Shown: one piece after another, positions 53,100 to 61,806 of the stretch
Layout of the letters: every line of letters starts with the position of its first letter
Numbering within the stretch: position 1 is the first letter of the stretch
Source: Rahnella ecdela
Lineage (GTDB): Bacteria > Pseudomonadota > Gammaproteobacteria > Enterobacterales > Enterobacteriaceae
DNA length: 64,000 nucleotides
Reading direction: 5' to 3'
Assembly: GCF_019049625.1 (NCBI RefSeq)
Contig: NZ_JAFMOY010000130.1
Span: 297,544-361,543 of the forward strand
Program-made: the position numbers and the translations under genes
The notes under the pieces: model-generated
The model's database searches: none
What the model was told of the DNA's origin: nothing
What the model saw: only the letters and a program-made list of their open reading frames with translations

Positions 53100-53136
53100 C
53101 ATCTGTCCTCTTTTGAGTTCACCTTTTCGCAACATT

Positions 53137-53148
53137 GTAATCGATTAC
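53137..53148. promoter_or_regulatory. LacI-type operator of the ydgJ-like gene
   Basis: GTAATCGATTAC, a perfect palindrome 38 bp upstream of the start codon, is identical to the site at 8795-8806. Confidence 0.8.
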
Positions 53149-53290
53149 TTTATGCAAAGTAAAAGCGTTCGTGGGGCAAAAGGCACAGGGTGTCACGCCT
53201 GTCGCGTACAAAAATAAATTCTCCCGCCGATCAGCCAGATACTCTTTTCTGCCGCTGACGGGCTTGATCCGTGTCCCGTCAGTGTGAATA

Positions 53291-53306
53291 CTGTATATAA
53301 AACCAG
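53291..53306. promoter_or_regulatory. LexA (SOS) box of umuD
   Basis: CTGTATATAAAACCAG matches the CTG-N10-CAG LexA consensus with the usual AT-rich centre. It lies 18 bp before the umuD start codon. Confidence 0.9.
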
Positions 53307-53323
53307 TATCACGAGAAATGAGT

Positions 53324-53743
53324 ATGATTTTGTATACCCCCGCAGAACATCTGCAAAAAATTACCCTGCCGTTATTTCTGGATCGCGTGCCTTGCGGCTT
53401 CCCATCTCCGGCGCAGGATTACGTGGAATCGCGGATCGATCTCAACAAGCTGCTGATCGCCCATCCCAGCGCGACCTACTTTATCCGCGTCTCCGGGCAT
53501 TCGATGAGCGATGCTAACGTCAACGAAGGCGATTTGCTGGTGGTGGACAGTGCCCTGACAGCGGTTGACGGCGATATTGTGGTGGCGGCGGTGGACGGTG
53601 AATTCACGGTGAAGAAATTGCGGACGCATCCGGTGCTGCAACTGGTGCCGATGAATCCGAGCTATTCCCCGATCACTTTTCAGGATGAAGAATCGCTGGA
53701 AATATTTGGCGTGGTGACTTTTATTGTTTACGCCGCGCGGTGA
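53324..53743 (+). CDS. umuD: Translesion polymerase V accessory subunit UmuD
   Basis: This 139-residue protein has the same length as E. coli UmuD. The self-cleavage site Cys24-Gly25 ([11 protein letters not shown]), catalytic Ser60 (SGHSMSD) and Lys97 (EFTVKKL) are all in the expected places. After RecA-stimulated cleavage, UmuD' joins UmuC as DNA polymerase V. ATG 53324 is preferred over 53318 by comparison with E. coli. A LexA box precedes it. No umuC follows: the next gene is mntP. Confidence 0.95.
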   Translation: MILYTPAEHLQKITLPLFLDRVPCGFPSPAQDYVESRIDLNKLLIAHPSATYFIRVSGHSMSDANVNEGDLLVVDSALTAVDGDIVVAAVDGEFTVKKLRTHPVLQLVPMNPSYSPITFQDEESLEIFGVVTFIVYAAR

Positions 53744-53749
53744 GCAAGT

Positions 53750-53792
53750 GCGAGCCTGTGCCGGTGAGATTTACCGAATAAAACAGGCTCGC
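53750..53792 (+). terminator. Hairpin after umuD
   Basis: GCGAGCCTGT and ACAGGCTCGC form a perfect 10-bp stem enclosing a smaller CGGT/ACCG hairpin. No T-run follows. It lies 6 bp after the umuD stop codon and supports a monocistronic transcript. Confidence 0.6.
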
Positions 53793-54008
53793 GATAAATC
53801 GTTATGATGATTGATGTTTTTCATTCCTGCCGCTGCCATTTTCAGCAATTCGCGGGCATTTCAAACAAATATAGCTTGTGCTAACATTCTTAACCAATAC
53901 TATAACATATTGAAAATTATGGTTTTTTTATTTTAAGTTCTGTGGCAAACTGCGCGCATCTTTTAATACACAGCCTTTTTTCTTCCCGAAGGCATGACTG
54001 GTCCGTTT

Positions 54009-54581
54009 ATGCAACTTTATACTATCCTCATTCTGGCGTTCGGCATGTCCATGGATGCGTTCGCAGCGGCAATCGGAAAAGGCGCAGCACTGCACCGTCC
54101 GCCATTGAAAGAGGCATTACGTACCGGACTTATTTTTGGTGTGATTGAAGCGATTACGCCGGTGATCGGCTGGGGTATTGGTCTGGCTGCCAGCCAGTTT
54201 ATTATGAGCTGGGATCACTGGGTGGCGTTCACCCTGCTGCTGATCCTCGGTATCCGCATGATTGTGCAAGCCTTTAAAAAAGATACCGCAGAAGAGACAG
54301 AAGCACCGCGCCGCCACGGTTTCTGGCTGCTGGTCACCACCGCTGTCGCCACCAGTCTGGATGCTATGGCCGTCGGCGTCGGGCTGGCGTTCCTTCAGGT
54401 GAATATTCTGGTGATGGCGCTGACGATTGGCGCGGCTACCACCATTATGGCGACGTCCGGTATGCTGCTGGGCCGTTTTCTCGGCGCAGCGATTGGCAAA
54501 TGGGCCGAGATCCTCGGTGGCGTGGTGCTGATTGGCATCGGCACCTCAATTCTGGTCGAGCATCTTGGCCTGCTGAGCTAA
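54009..54581 (+). CDS. mntP: Manganese efflux pump MntP
   Basis: This 190-residue inner-membrane exporter has about six membrane segments and a repeated structure. The two Asp-containing motifs [15 protein letters not shown] and [17 protein letters not shown] are those of MntP, which exports Mn2+. ATG 54009 matches the E. coli start; 53994 is upstream in frame. In E. coli it is activated by MntR and a yybP-ykoY riboswitch. Here the 265-bp gap after umuD is AT-rich, and I could not recognise the riboswitch core. Confidence 0.93.
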   Translation: MQLYTILILAFGMSMDAFAAAIGKGAALHRPPLKEALRTGLIFGVIEAITPVIGWGIGLAASQFIMSWDHWVAFTLLLILGIRMIVQAFKKDTAEETEAPRRHGFWLLVTTAVATSLDAMAVGVGLAFLQVNILVMALTIGAATTIMATSGMLLGRFLGAAIGKWAEILGGVVLIGIGTSILVEHLGLLS

Positions 54582-54605
54582 GCGAAAACGCTTTGTGCAG
54601 TGGCG

Positions 54606-55133
54606 TTATCTGAAACTCCACTGCACGCTGATAACAAATACCGAAGGGATAATAATCCCGCTTTCAACGCCGAAGTAATCAGTAAAGTTGTATTGAATGG
54701 CGTGATAAATATACGGCGAGAAGCCGATGCCGGTGACTTTCTTGAAATCCGCATAAGATCCGTCGTCACCGCAGTGTTTGAAGGCATCAAAAAAGAACTC
54801 GCCGGTGTAGCCATACACGCCTTTGAACACCCAACCCGTGTTACCCTCCACCCAGTCGCGGCGCATCCCGATAGCAATACAGCGGTCGTCAAAGCTGTTT
54901 TTCATCGTCCCGACTAACACGCTATATTTTGAATCTTCAGAGAATTTTCTCTCGACCGAGTAGAAATCATTATCAAACTTCTCGGTATATTGCCCGTGAT
55001 TACCGGTCAGATGATAAACGAAGGATCCGGTGTTAATCGAATATAAGTTTAATGGATCCGCCTGACCCGCAGGAAGAGCAAGTAATAACGGCAGGCCTAA
55101 AATACCGGAAATTTTTTTGAGCACGTCAGCCAC
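54606..55133 (-). CDS. Predicted outer-membrane beta-barrel protein (paralogue A)
   Basis: This 175-residue protein has an N-terminal signal peptide (ISGILGLPLLLALPAGQA) and then alternating polar and hydrophobic strands, ending in the aromatic C-terminus QWSFR, as small eight-stranded barrels do. Conserved motifs shared with the next gene are NTGSFVYH, GTMKNSF-DRC, GVYGYTGEFF and FKKVTGIGFSPYIYH. Two Cys (in DDRC and KHCGD) may pair. PagP or PagL-like barrels are similar in size, but no catalytic motif was recognised. The likely start is GTG 55133 or GTG 55124. Confidence 0.7.
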   Translation of the reverse strand: MADVLKKISGILGLPLLLALPAGQADPLNLYSINTGSFVYHLTGNHGQYTEKFDNDFYSVERKFSEDSKYSVLVGTMKNSFDDRCIAIGMRRDWVEGNTGWVFKGVYGYTGEFFFDAFKHCGDDGSYADFKKVTGIGFSPYIYHAIQYNFTDYFGVESGIIIPSVFVISVQWSFR

Positions 55134-55291
55134 CGCCTTAATAAAAAAACATCAGTGGGCAATCGAACAGCATCAGCCAGAATTTGAGTATAGACGCAGG
55201 GAATAAAAAGAATATCTGAAGAAAGTCCGAATACTATTTTCGATATATAAGGAGGGTTTGCCACATTGAAAAAACTATTTATCTCAGACCT

Positions 55292-55822
55292 TTACCGGAA
55301 ACTCCACTGAATGCTGGTTGCAAAAATGTCAGGCGCAATGATCCCCGCTTCAACGCCGAAGAAAGTGGTCGGGTTGTACTGGAGCGCGTGGTAGATGTAA
55401 GGCGAAAAACCTATGCCGGTGACTTTTTTAAAATCATGATAGGAACCGTGATTGCCGCAATCGCTGAACGCTTTTGCAAAGAATTCTCCGGTATACGCAT
55501 AGACCCCTTTCACCCTCCATTTGGCGTTGAGTTCCATCAAGTCCCTTCTCATGCCCACCGACAGGCAGCGATCGTTAAAACTGTTTTTCATCGTGCCCAC
55601 AAGCAGACTGTTCTTCGACTCCTGAGAGAATTTACGTTCGACGGAGAAGAACTTATTCTTAAAAATCTCGTTGTAGTCCCCGAGATTACCGGTCATATGG
55701 TAAACAAAAGACCCCGTATTGACTGAGTATAAACTCAGTTCGCTGGCATCACTTTTAGCCGCTCCCAGCCCGGTAAGAGCCATAAGACAGAAAAGATTCT
55801 TTCGGTTAAACATACGCATCAC
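55292..55822 (-). CDS. Predicted outer-membrane beta-barrel protein (paralogue B)
   Basis: This 176-residue protein is about 60% identical by eye to the neighbouring gene 158 bp downstream, including both Cys positions (NDRC, SDCGN). It has its own signal peptide (LFCLMALTGLGAAKSDA) and ends QWSFR. The pair arose by tandem duplication. Each gene has its own upstream gap, so they may be expressed separately. Family not recognised. Confidence 0.7.
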   Translation of the reverse strand: MMRMFNRKNLFCLMALTGLGAAKSDASELSLYSVNTGSFVYHMTGNLGDYNEIFKNKFFSVERKFSQESKNSLLVGTMKNSFNDRCLSVGMRRDLMELNAKWRVKGVYAYTGEFFAKAFSDCGNHGSYHDFKKVTGIGFSPYIYHALQYNPTTFFGVEAGIIAPDIFATSIQWSFR

Positions 55823-56101
55823 AATACAGTCAGGGCCTCAGATAATTTATTGATTCACCGGTATTCCTGGTCATGCCTCCGGTGAGCAATATTTTATTTA
55901 ATATCCTTTAAATTTATTCTGAAGGATATTTTTAATACTATTATTCTGAAGCCAACGAACTAAATAGGACTTAAACAAGTCGGGTCTGTATCTTTATTAA
56001 TGTAAATGTTTTTTGTGCGCTTTGGATAAATATATCCGGAATGAGTAATTGTCGTGGATCATTTTGCGTTTGTGTTAAGAATTTGCAGAAAGATGACTAA
56101 A

Positions 56102-57271
56102 TTAAAGCCCGGCCCCCAGATTGAAATATAACGCCTGTTCGTTGTCGCTGAATGCCACATCAATACCGGTATAAAGACCGAACTGGCGCGCAATCAGATA
56201 ACGGAACCCGCCACCCCACGCCACTTCGGTTTGCTGATATAAGTTCCCGGCCGTCTTCCCTGCGCTCCCCGCACCGGTAAACGCCTGCACTATCCAGCGC
56301 GGTGTCACCTGCCATTCCAGTTGTGTCTGTACCGTGCTGACATAATCGCCCTGATACCGGTAGCGGGAGATCCCGCGTAAATTAATATAAGGCCGCGCCA
56401 TTGGCGGAAGATGTTTGTCATGGCGCGACAACGACTGATAATTTCCGGCCATCACCAGCGTGAAATCGGTACCCAGCGGGTAGAAATAACGTCCATCAAT
56501 ATTGAGCAGGTCATAGCGGTAATCACCGCCGAGAAAATGCGTGTAGAACTGATATTCGCCGGTTAGCGAAAGACCATTGCGGGGATAAAAGAAGTTATCA
56601 GTAGAATCGTATTCCGCCACCAGCCCCACACCGGAAGTGGTGCTCGAATCCCCGAGCACCTGCTGAAAGACGCGGTTTACCACGGGATTATCATCGGCGG
56701 AGATTTTCATATGGGCATAAAACTGAGAAACACCGAGGAAAACCGGGGATCCTGCAACGCGAAACTGAAGTTTCTGCATTCCGCCGTAGCCACGCGTGGT
56801 GGTAGTAACGCTCCTGCCGTTACTGAATCCTGCGATGTCACCGGAATAAATATCCAGATTGATATCGGCATAACCGGCTGCGCCCAGATAGCGGATGCTG
56901 TCATCATTCCAGGTATGGCGATGGCCGCCACCGGCAAACCAGGTGCCATTTTGTGTACCGCCGCCGCCCAGCGCACTCATCGCCGCCGGAACGTGCGGTT
57001 TAAGCGGATCGGCGTTTTTATCCTCGCCGGTGTCATGCAAAAACAGGCCGAATAATCCGCCGCCGTAACCGACAGCCGGTTCAGTGATCACCACCGGCAC
57101 CGGCAGAAAGCCGTAACGGTTTTCCCGCAGATAATTGCTCATATCTACCATATTATCGGTGGGGTCCATCAGCCCGGCGGCGCTGGCCTGCGATAATCCG
57201 GCCAGAAGAATGATCAGCCCGTAGTGACTTTTCTTCGCACTTTGTTCTGAGATAGCCGCCTTCCGCCGCAT
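56102..57271 (-). CDS. BamA/TamA-family (Omp85-like) outer-membrane protein
   Basis: This 389-residue protein has a signal peptide (YGLIILLAGLSQASAAG), then a beta-barrel with the Omp85-type C-terminal surface-antigen features: EYDSTDNFFYPRNGLSLTGEY (the conserved DxR-like strand and loop) and RYLIARQFGLYTGIDVAFS near the end. No POTRA domains are visible, so it is a barrel-only member. It is the last gene of a tight minus-strand operon, starting directly after the stop of the DUF4056 gene. Role unknown; lipid or protein transfer across the outer membrane is possible. Confidence 0.8.
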   Translation of the reverse strand: MRRKAAISEQSAKKSHYGLIILLAGLSQASAAGLMDPTDNMVDMSNYLRENRYGFLPVPVVITEPAVGYGGGLFGLFLHDTGEDKNADPLKPHVPAAMSALGGGGTQNGTWFAGGGHRHTWNDDSIRYLGAAGYADINLDIYSGDIAGFSNGRSVTTTTRGYGGMQKLQFRVAGSPVFLGVSQFYAHMKISADDNPVVNRVFQQVLGDSSTTSGVGLVAEYDSTDNFFYPRNGLSLTGEYQFYTHFLGGDYRYDLLNIDGRYFYPLGTDFTLVMAGNYQSLSRHDKHLPPMARPYINLRGISRYRYQGDYVSTVQTQLEWQVTPRWIVQAFTGAGSAGKTAGNLYQQTEVAWGGGFRYLIARQFGLYTGIDVAFSDNEQALYFNLGAGL

Positions 57272-58396
57272 CTATTTATTCAGCCTCTGCAACTGGATCT
57301 GGTCAGCGTATTTCGCCTTTTCTGCCAGTGCAGGGAATTGGGAAGGCACATAGAAATGCACCGGCGTTTTCAGCCCGCGCATATCATTACCGGTATATAT
57401 TTGCAGTTGTCCGAGCAGCGACAGCGTATAACCTGCGATTTTGGCGGGCATAACGAGCTGATAAGGCGCGGTTCGCTCGAAAGGCACTGGCGTCGGATAG
57501 CGGGTTTCGCTCAGGTCATAATTGCGGTTCAGCACCAGGAACTTGTCCGGCACACGGCGTTTGCTGTTCCACCAGTCACCGTCAATTTCATGAAACTTTT
57601 TCCCGGTTTCCGCCTCGCTGACGGCACCCAGTTTGACCAGCACGTCACGCAGTGCGATATCCATCGCGGCGTTATATTTCTCCGTCGTTCCGGCGTTCCC
57701 TTGCAGGATGACGTTTATCGCCAGACGTGCGCCGAGCAGGTTGGAATACAAATCTTCCGGTGAAAAGGCAGACACTTCTTCGGAGAAACCCGCCACCGAC
57801 TGAAAACCGTACCACTGGGCAATTTCATGCCACTGCGCCAGCTGGAATGCCAGATGCCCCGCCTGCCAGGCGGCCAGCGTATAACGTTCTGCCGGAGAAG
57901 ACGGCGGCGTAAAACGGTGCAGCTGAATGCGCCGCAGCCCCAGTTCCTCGCTGTAAAATAGACGCCAGTCACTACCGAGCCGCGGATAAATTCGCGTGAA
58001 GAGGTAGAAGGTGTTATCGGCCGTATCACGCACATGGGCGATATCAATAAACCCGCCACGACGGGTGTACATCAGCCCGCTTTTTTCCTCACTCAGTCCG
58101 GCGATATTTTTCACGGCGGCAAAACGGCTGTCGTTGTAATGATGTTTACCGAGCGTCGCAACTGTCAGCACATTACCAATCTGATAAAACGGTATCGGCA
58201 CACCAATGGCGCGCACGTGCAGGTCATAACCGAATGCGCAGCACGGGCGCAGAGATTCAGGCGCTTCCAGATGCTGTGCGACCGGCCCCGCGCGGGATGC
58301 AGACTCCACGGGCAAGATCTGTGCCTGCGTGGAGTGTGCAAATAAATAGTGTGCATGGCTCATTGAGGCCACGCCGAGCAATAAGGCCCACAACAT
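57272..58396 (-). CDS. DUF4056 protein, secreted
   Basis: This protein has about 374 residues with a signal peptide (MLWALLLGVASMSHAHYLFA). RPCCAFGYDLHVRAIGVPIPFYQIGN, then RGGFIDIAHVRDTADNTFYLF and GFSEEVSAFSPEDLYSNLLGARLA, fit the uncharacterised DUF4056 family. Residues such as H-x-R-D and the E-D-x-Y-S segment are conserved-looking and might be catalytic. The start is ATG 58396 after GAGAG, or TTG 58408 overlapping the previous stop codon. It sits between two Omp85-like barrels, so it probably works at the envelope. Confidence 0.78.
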   Translation of the reverse strand: MLWALLLGVASMSHAHYLFAHSTQAQILPVESASRAGPVAQHLEAPESLRPCCAFGYDLHVRAIGVPIPFYQIGNVLTVATLGKHHYNDSRFAAVKNIAGLSEEKSGLMYTRRGGFIDIAHVRDTADNTFYLFTRIYPRLGSDWRLFYSEELGLRRIQLHRFTPPSSPAERYTLAAWQAGHLAFQLAQWHEIAQWYGFQSVAGFSEEVSAFSPEDLYSNLLGARLAINVILQGNAGTTEKYNAAMDIALRDVLVKLGAVSEAETGKKFHEIDGDWWNSKRRVPDKFLVLNRNYDLSETRYPTPVPFERTAPYQLVMPAKIAGYTLSLLGQLQIYTGNDMRGLKTPVHFYVPSQFPALAEKAKYADQIQLQRLNK

Positions 58397-58404
58397 CTTG
58401 ACTC

Positions 58405-59535
58405 TCAAAAGGCCTCCGCAATCTGAAAATAGAACCCGGCGCTTTCCCGTCCAAAACCGAGATCCAGGCGAACATTCATGTCAGGTTTTACCTCAAACCG
58501 GTAACCTGCACCGGCGTTCGGTAGCAGCGGATGTTTGGATAAATCGCCGGGCTTGTCACCCAGCGCGCCTGCCCCCACCCACAAGACATAACCATGGCGC
58601 CAGTTAAGTTTTTTACGGTATTCCAGCTGGGTACTGACCACGTCTTTATCGCGGTATTGCCCCTGATAATAGCCGCGCAGACGGCGGTCATCTCCGGCCA
58701 TCGAAAGCTGATCCCACGGCACATCGCCACGGGTAAAGCGCCCCCAGAGATCAAAGGCCAGTATTTCGCTGTCGCTAAGCGGCTGGTAGTGGTTGTACTG
58801 CAGTTGTAACGCGGTGAAATGCGTATCGGAGCCGACCGCCGGATCGAAAACGCTGTATTCGGCGCTGAAAAACTGACCGCGCTGCGGGCGGGTAATCACA
58901 TCGCGGGTATCGTAGTTCACTGCCACGCTGCCACCGGAGCTGAGCGAATGCGTTTCGGCACCGTTTTGCGTGAATAAATCATTCTGGTGCGGATCGTCTA
59001 CATCGGCATGTTGTGTCGAGAAATCCCAGCCCACACCGCCATAAAAATTGTCCGCCAGCCGGTAGAAGATTTGCGGATGCAGACGCAGCGAATTCTCGGT
59101 GTATTTCATTTCATCCCCCTGCGCCGCGTCGTAACCGATACCCCAGAAACCCGTGGGGATTTTAGCCAGCGAGCCGTCCATAAACAGCCGCCACTGATCA
59201 TCACGAAAAAACGTGTAATTGGTCATTCCCAATCCCAGCGCACCGCTGCTGCTGATAAATCCGGTAAATGAAATTGACGAGTTCTGCGTGACCTTATCTT
59301 GCGGGCTGACGCGATAAACCCCCGCCACGGCGGTGCCGAGCCCCAGTTTCAGTTCCGGCGTGTAAAATGGCCCCGGGAGTACACTCCAGTTCACGCCTTT
59401 GCTGGCATCGAAATGGTTATCCGCACCGAGTTTATTAAGAAAACCGTCGATCTCCTCACGCGACAGAACGTCGGCATTCACAGGCGCCGCCGTCACGGTC
59501 AGTAATCCCGCCAGCAATAATCCGGACTTGTTCAT
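58405..59535 (-). CDS. BamA/TamA-family outer-membrane protein
   Basis: This 376-residue protein has a signal peptide (SGLLLAGLLTVTAAPVNA), then a barrel with Omp85-type features: VAVNYDTRDVITRPQRGQFF, DLWGRFTRGDVPWDQLSMAGD, DRRLRGYYQGQYRDKDVVS (the conserved R-G-Y loop of Omp85 proteins) and a terminal FYFQIAEAF strand ending in Phe. It overlaps the 324-residue barrel gene by one base (TGATG) upstream. No POTRA domain is seen. Confidence 0.82.
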   Translation of the reverse strand: MNKSGLLLAGLLTVTAAPVNADVLSREEIDGFLNKLGADNHFDASKGVNWSVLPGPFYTPELKLGLGTAVAGVYRVSPQDKVTQNSSISFTGFISSSGALGLGMTNYTFFRDDQWRLFMDGSLAKIPTGFWGIGYDAAQGDEMKYTENSLRLHPQIFYRLADNFYGGVGWDFSTQHADVDDPHQNDLFTQNGAETHSLSSGGSVAVNYDTRDVITRPQRGQFFSAEYSVFDPAVGSDTHFTALQLQYNHYQPLSDSEILAFDLWGRFTRGDVPWDQLSMAGDDRRLRGYYQGQYRDKDVVSTQLEYRKKLNWRHGYVLWVGAGALGDKPGDLSKHPLLPNAGAGYRFEVKPDMNVRLDLGFGRESAGFYFQIAEAF

Positions 59536-60509
59536 CAGAAGCGGTATTCACCCGCCAGAAAGAAACTGTTACGGTCGTTAAAACCGATTTCCGACAGCAC
59601 ATTGAAGTTTTGCGTGATTTCATATTGTGCGCCGATCAGCATATTCCACGGCGAATTCAGATGCTGTTTGACGTCAAAGCGGCCGTCATCGTCCTGATTC
59701 ACCGTGGCAATCAGTGGCTGAAGTTCGGCGGGCATATGCAGGTCAGAAAGCTTACCTTTAAATTCCTGCTGCACATCCTGATACATGCTGCCGACCCAGA
59801 GGCTCAGGGGCGAAGGCCCGGCCACACCCGGCATATTGAAACGATAGCCGACACGCGGTGACACTGTCACAGCTGAAATGCTGCCATCGAGGATGTCGAA
59901 ATCCGTGCGGGTGTAATTGGTATCGACCAGCGTAAACCAGTTGCCATAGCCGCCCGCCAGCGTGAAGCCGGTGCCGATGGTTCTGCCCTGAAAGTCGAGT
60001 TTAAACTCAATATCCTGTAAATCGCCGCTGCGGTTCAGATTATGCACCGAGCTGGCGATAATGCGGTCCAGGCCGGTGTAGCGCGACGGATCCGCATCGA
60101 CCGACACAGTCGACACCGACGACCCTTTGGTGTAACCCAGCAGCCCGTACACATTCAGAAAGGGAAACACCCACATATCCAGGCGCAGGTTTTCGCTCTG
60201 GCTGCGTTCGCGGGTTTTAGCGACATCAATATTAAACATGTCGGAAGGGATCGGGTGCGCGCCCAGCTTCAGGCCGGAGAAAGTAATGCTGTCGACATCG
60301 ACGTTCTGGCGCATATTCATGTAGCTGAGATTGACGCCAAACGGCAGCGGAATAGAGTAGCCGCGCGCGCGCGCCTCATCGCCCCAGATAGGAAAAGTGC
60401 GGCCATCGGAACTCGTGTCCTGCGGCTCAGTCGTCTCTGCCATAGCCTGGGGTATCCACCACAGACAGACCACTATCAGAAGTTTTTGCGTTCCGCTGAA
60501 CTTGTTCAT
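59535..60509 (-). CDS. Predicted outer-membrane barrel protein
   Basis: This 324-residue protein has a signal peptide (KLLIVVCLWWIPQAMA), followed by a conserved-looking RARGYSIPLPFGVNLSYMNMRQ segment, an INVYGLLGY-like strand, and the end SFFLAGEYRF in Phe, as for outer-membrane barrels. Many strands have alternating aromatic residues. It is the first of four tightly packed barrel/DUF4056 genes and follows a HAD hydrolase gene by 60 bp. I do not recognise a named family. Confidence 0.75.
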   Translation of the reverse strand: MNKFSGTQKLLIVVCLWWIPQAMAETTEPQDTSSDGRTFPIWGDEARARGYSIPLPFGVNLSYMNMRQNVDVDSITFSGLKLGAHPIPSDMFNIDVAKTRERSQSENLRLDMWVFPFLNVYGLLGYTKGSSVSTVSVDADPSRYTGLDRIIASSVHNLNRSGDLQDIEFKLDFQGRTIGTGFTLAGGYGNWFTLVDTNYTRTDFDILDGSISAVTVSPRVGYRFNMPGVAGPSPLSLWVGSMYQDVQQEFKGKLSDLHMPAELQPLIATVNQDDDGRFDVKQHLNSPWNMLIGAQYEITQNFNVLSEIGFNDRNSFFLAGEYRF

Positions 60510-60569
60510 GTTAATTTACGCCCTTTCGCTCACATCATGAGCAGAGAATGATCCTGTAGCAGGAATGCG

Positions 60570-61601
60570 TTATTTCGTCTGAGCGTCTGGAAAAATAGTT
60601 TTCCAATCTGTCTTCATACTGACCACCGGCCAGCCTTTTTTCGCAGCTTCATCCAGCCCTTTATCCAGCCGGCCAAAACTCGACTGGCGGTCGTAGGCGT
60701 ATTCGCGGGCCGCGTCATCATGATGCACATACAACACCAGATTCGGGCCTGCGCCGGAAGCAACGTATTGCAGCATCGGCAGGTCGCCGTCGGAATTGCC
60801 AAAGGCCAGCAGGGGCATCCGGCCGATGTAACGGTTGATCGCCACCGGCTTATTTTCAGCGTCATCAATAAAATTAATGACGCCCTGTTTGATCAGCTGC
60901 GCATGGCCGTTTTTATCAATTTCAAATTTCACTTTATCGGTAGACCCAATCACCTGTTCCGGCGGAATACCGTAAGTTTTCTCTGCCCACGGGCGCATAA
61001 AATCGGTGCCGCCGCCGGACACAATGTACGTTTTAAAACCGTTTTCCCGCAGATAACTCAGCAGTTCCAGCATGGGCTGGTAAACCAGTTCGGTGTAAGG
61101 CCGTTTGAAGCGTGGATCCCGGGCAGTTTCCAGCCAGGTCGTGACGTTCTTTTTGAATTCTTCGGTGGTCAGCCCGGCGTCTGCGGCATGTTCAATCGCC
61201 ATCAGCCCCTGATTCCCGGTTGCCGCCACGGCTTTCATGTCGTTTTCCAGAATGCCTTTGAACGGCTGCTGGTTTTTCCATTCAGGATGCTGAGGTGCCA
61301 GCACCCTGATGCGATCCATCAGGTAAACCAGCTGCACATAGGCGGGTTGTTCGGTCCACAGAGTACCGTCATTGTCGAAGACCGCAATGCGTTCTTCCGG
61401 TTTAACGTAATCGGCGCCGCCTTCCAGTGTCACTTTCTGCACGAAATCGGTGATGTTGGTTTTAGCCGCTGAATCATTCCAGGAAGGTAAAACTGTGGCT
61501 GCAAATACCTGCTGACAGGCAAGAAAAATAAACAGAAGAACAGCGACGAGTAAACCCGGAATTCTTCCAACACGAACAGAAATACAACCAGAATTTGTCA
61601 T
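60570..61601 (-). CDS. Periplasmic HAD-family hydrolase (phosphoserine phosphatase-like)
   Basis: This 343-residue protein has a signal peptide (GLLVAVLLFIFLACQQVFA) and a HAD domain: motif I AVFDNDGTLW, motif II TYIVSGGGTDFM, the Lys region and motif III/IV LLAFGNSDGDLPML. It resembles exported PSP-like haloacid dehalogenase hydrolases. ATG 61601 follows AGGA; ATG 61616 is in frame upstream. It heads the minus-strand run of barrel genes and is divergent from a FadL-like gene. A phosphatase acting on a periplasmic phospho-compound is inferred. Confidence 0.85.
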   Translation of the reverse strand: MTNSGCISVRVGRIPGLLVAVLLFIFLACQQVFAATVLPSWNDSAAKTNITDFVQKVTLEGGADYVKPEERIAVFDNDGTLWTEQPAYVQLVYLMDRIRVLAPQHPEWKNQQPFKGILENDMKAVAATGNQGLMAIEHAADAGLTTEEFKKNVTTWLETARDPRFKRPYTELVYQPMLELLSYLRENGFKTYIVSGGGTDFMRPWAEKTYGIPPEQVIGSTDKVKFEIDKNGHAQLIKQGVINFIDDAENKPVAINRYIGRMPLLAFGNSDGDLPMLQYVASGAGPNLVLYVHHDDAAREYAYDRQSSFGRLDKGLDEAAKKGWPVVSMKTDWKTIFPDAQTK

Positions 61602-61806
61602 CTCAATATCCTGCAAAATTAGAAAGAAACGTGTTTTTTCATTGGGATGGTACCTCGGTAAAGGCTAGTCAGTAAGTGAAATTATTTCTAGCAAACGGAA
61701 ATATCTTTTTATTATTTGTTATCTGAGATTTGCAATTAATGAATTCCTTACCTACTTGTTAGAGGACATCACGGGGCCGAATACGAACAGACACCACAGG
61801 CGCGAT

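Noticed and set aside
53793..54008. yybP-ykoY manganese riboswitch before mntP
   Set aside because: Expected from E. coli mntP, but I could not find its conserved core by eye. A covariance-model search would settle it.
60720..61472. 250-codon plus-strand ORF opposite the HAD hydrolase
   Set aside because: It is a mirror of a well-supported HAD gene with clear motifs on the minus strand.
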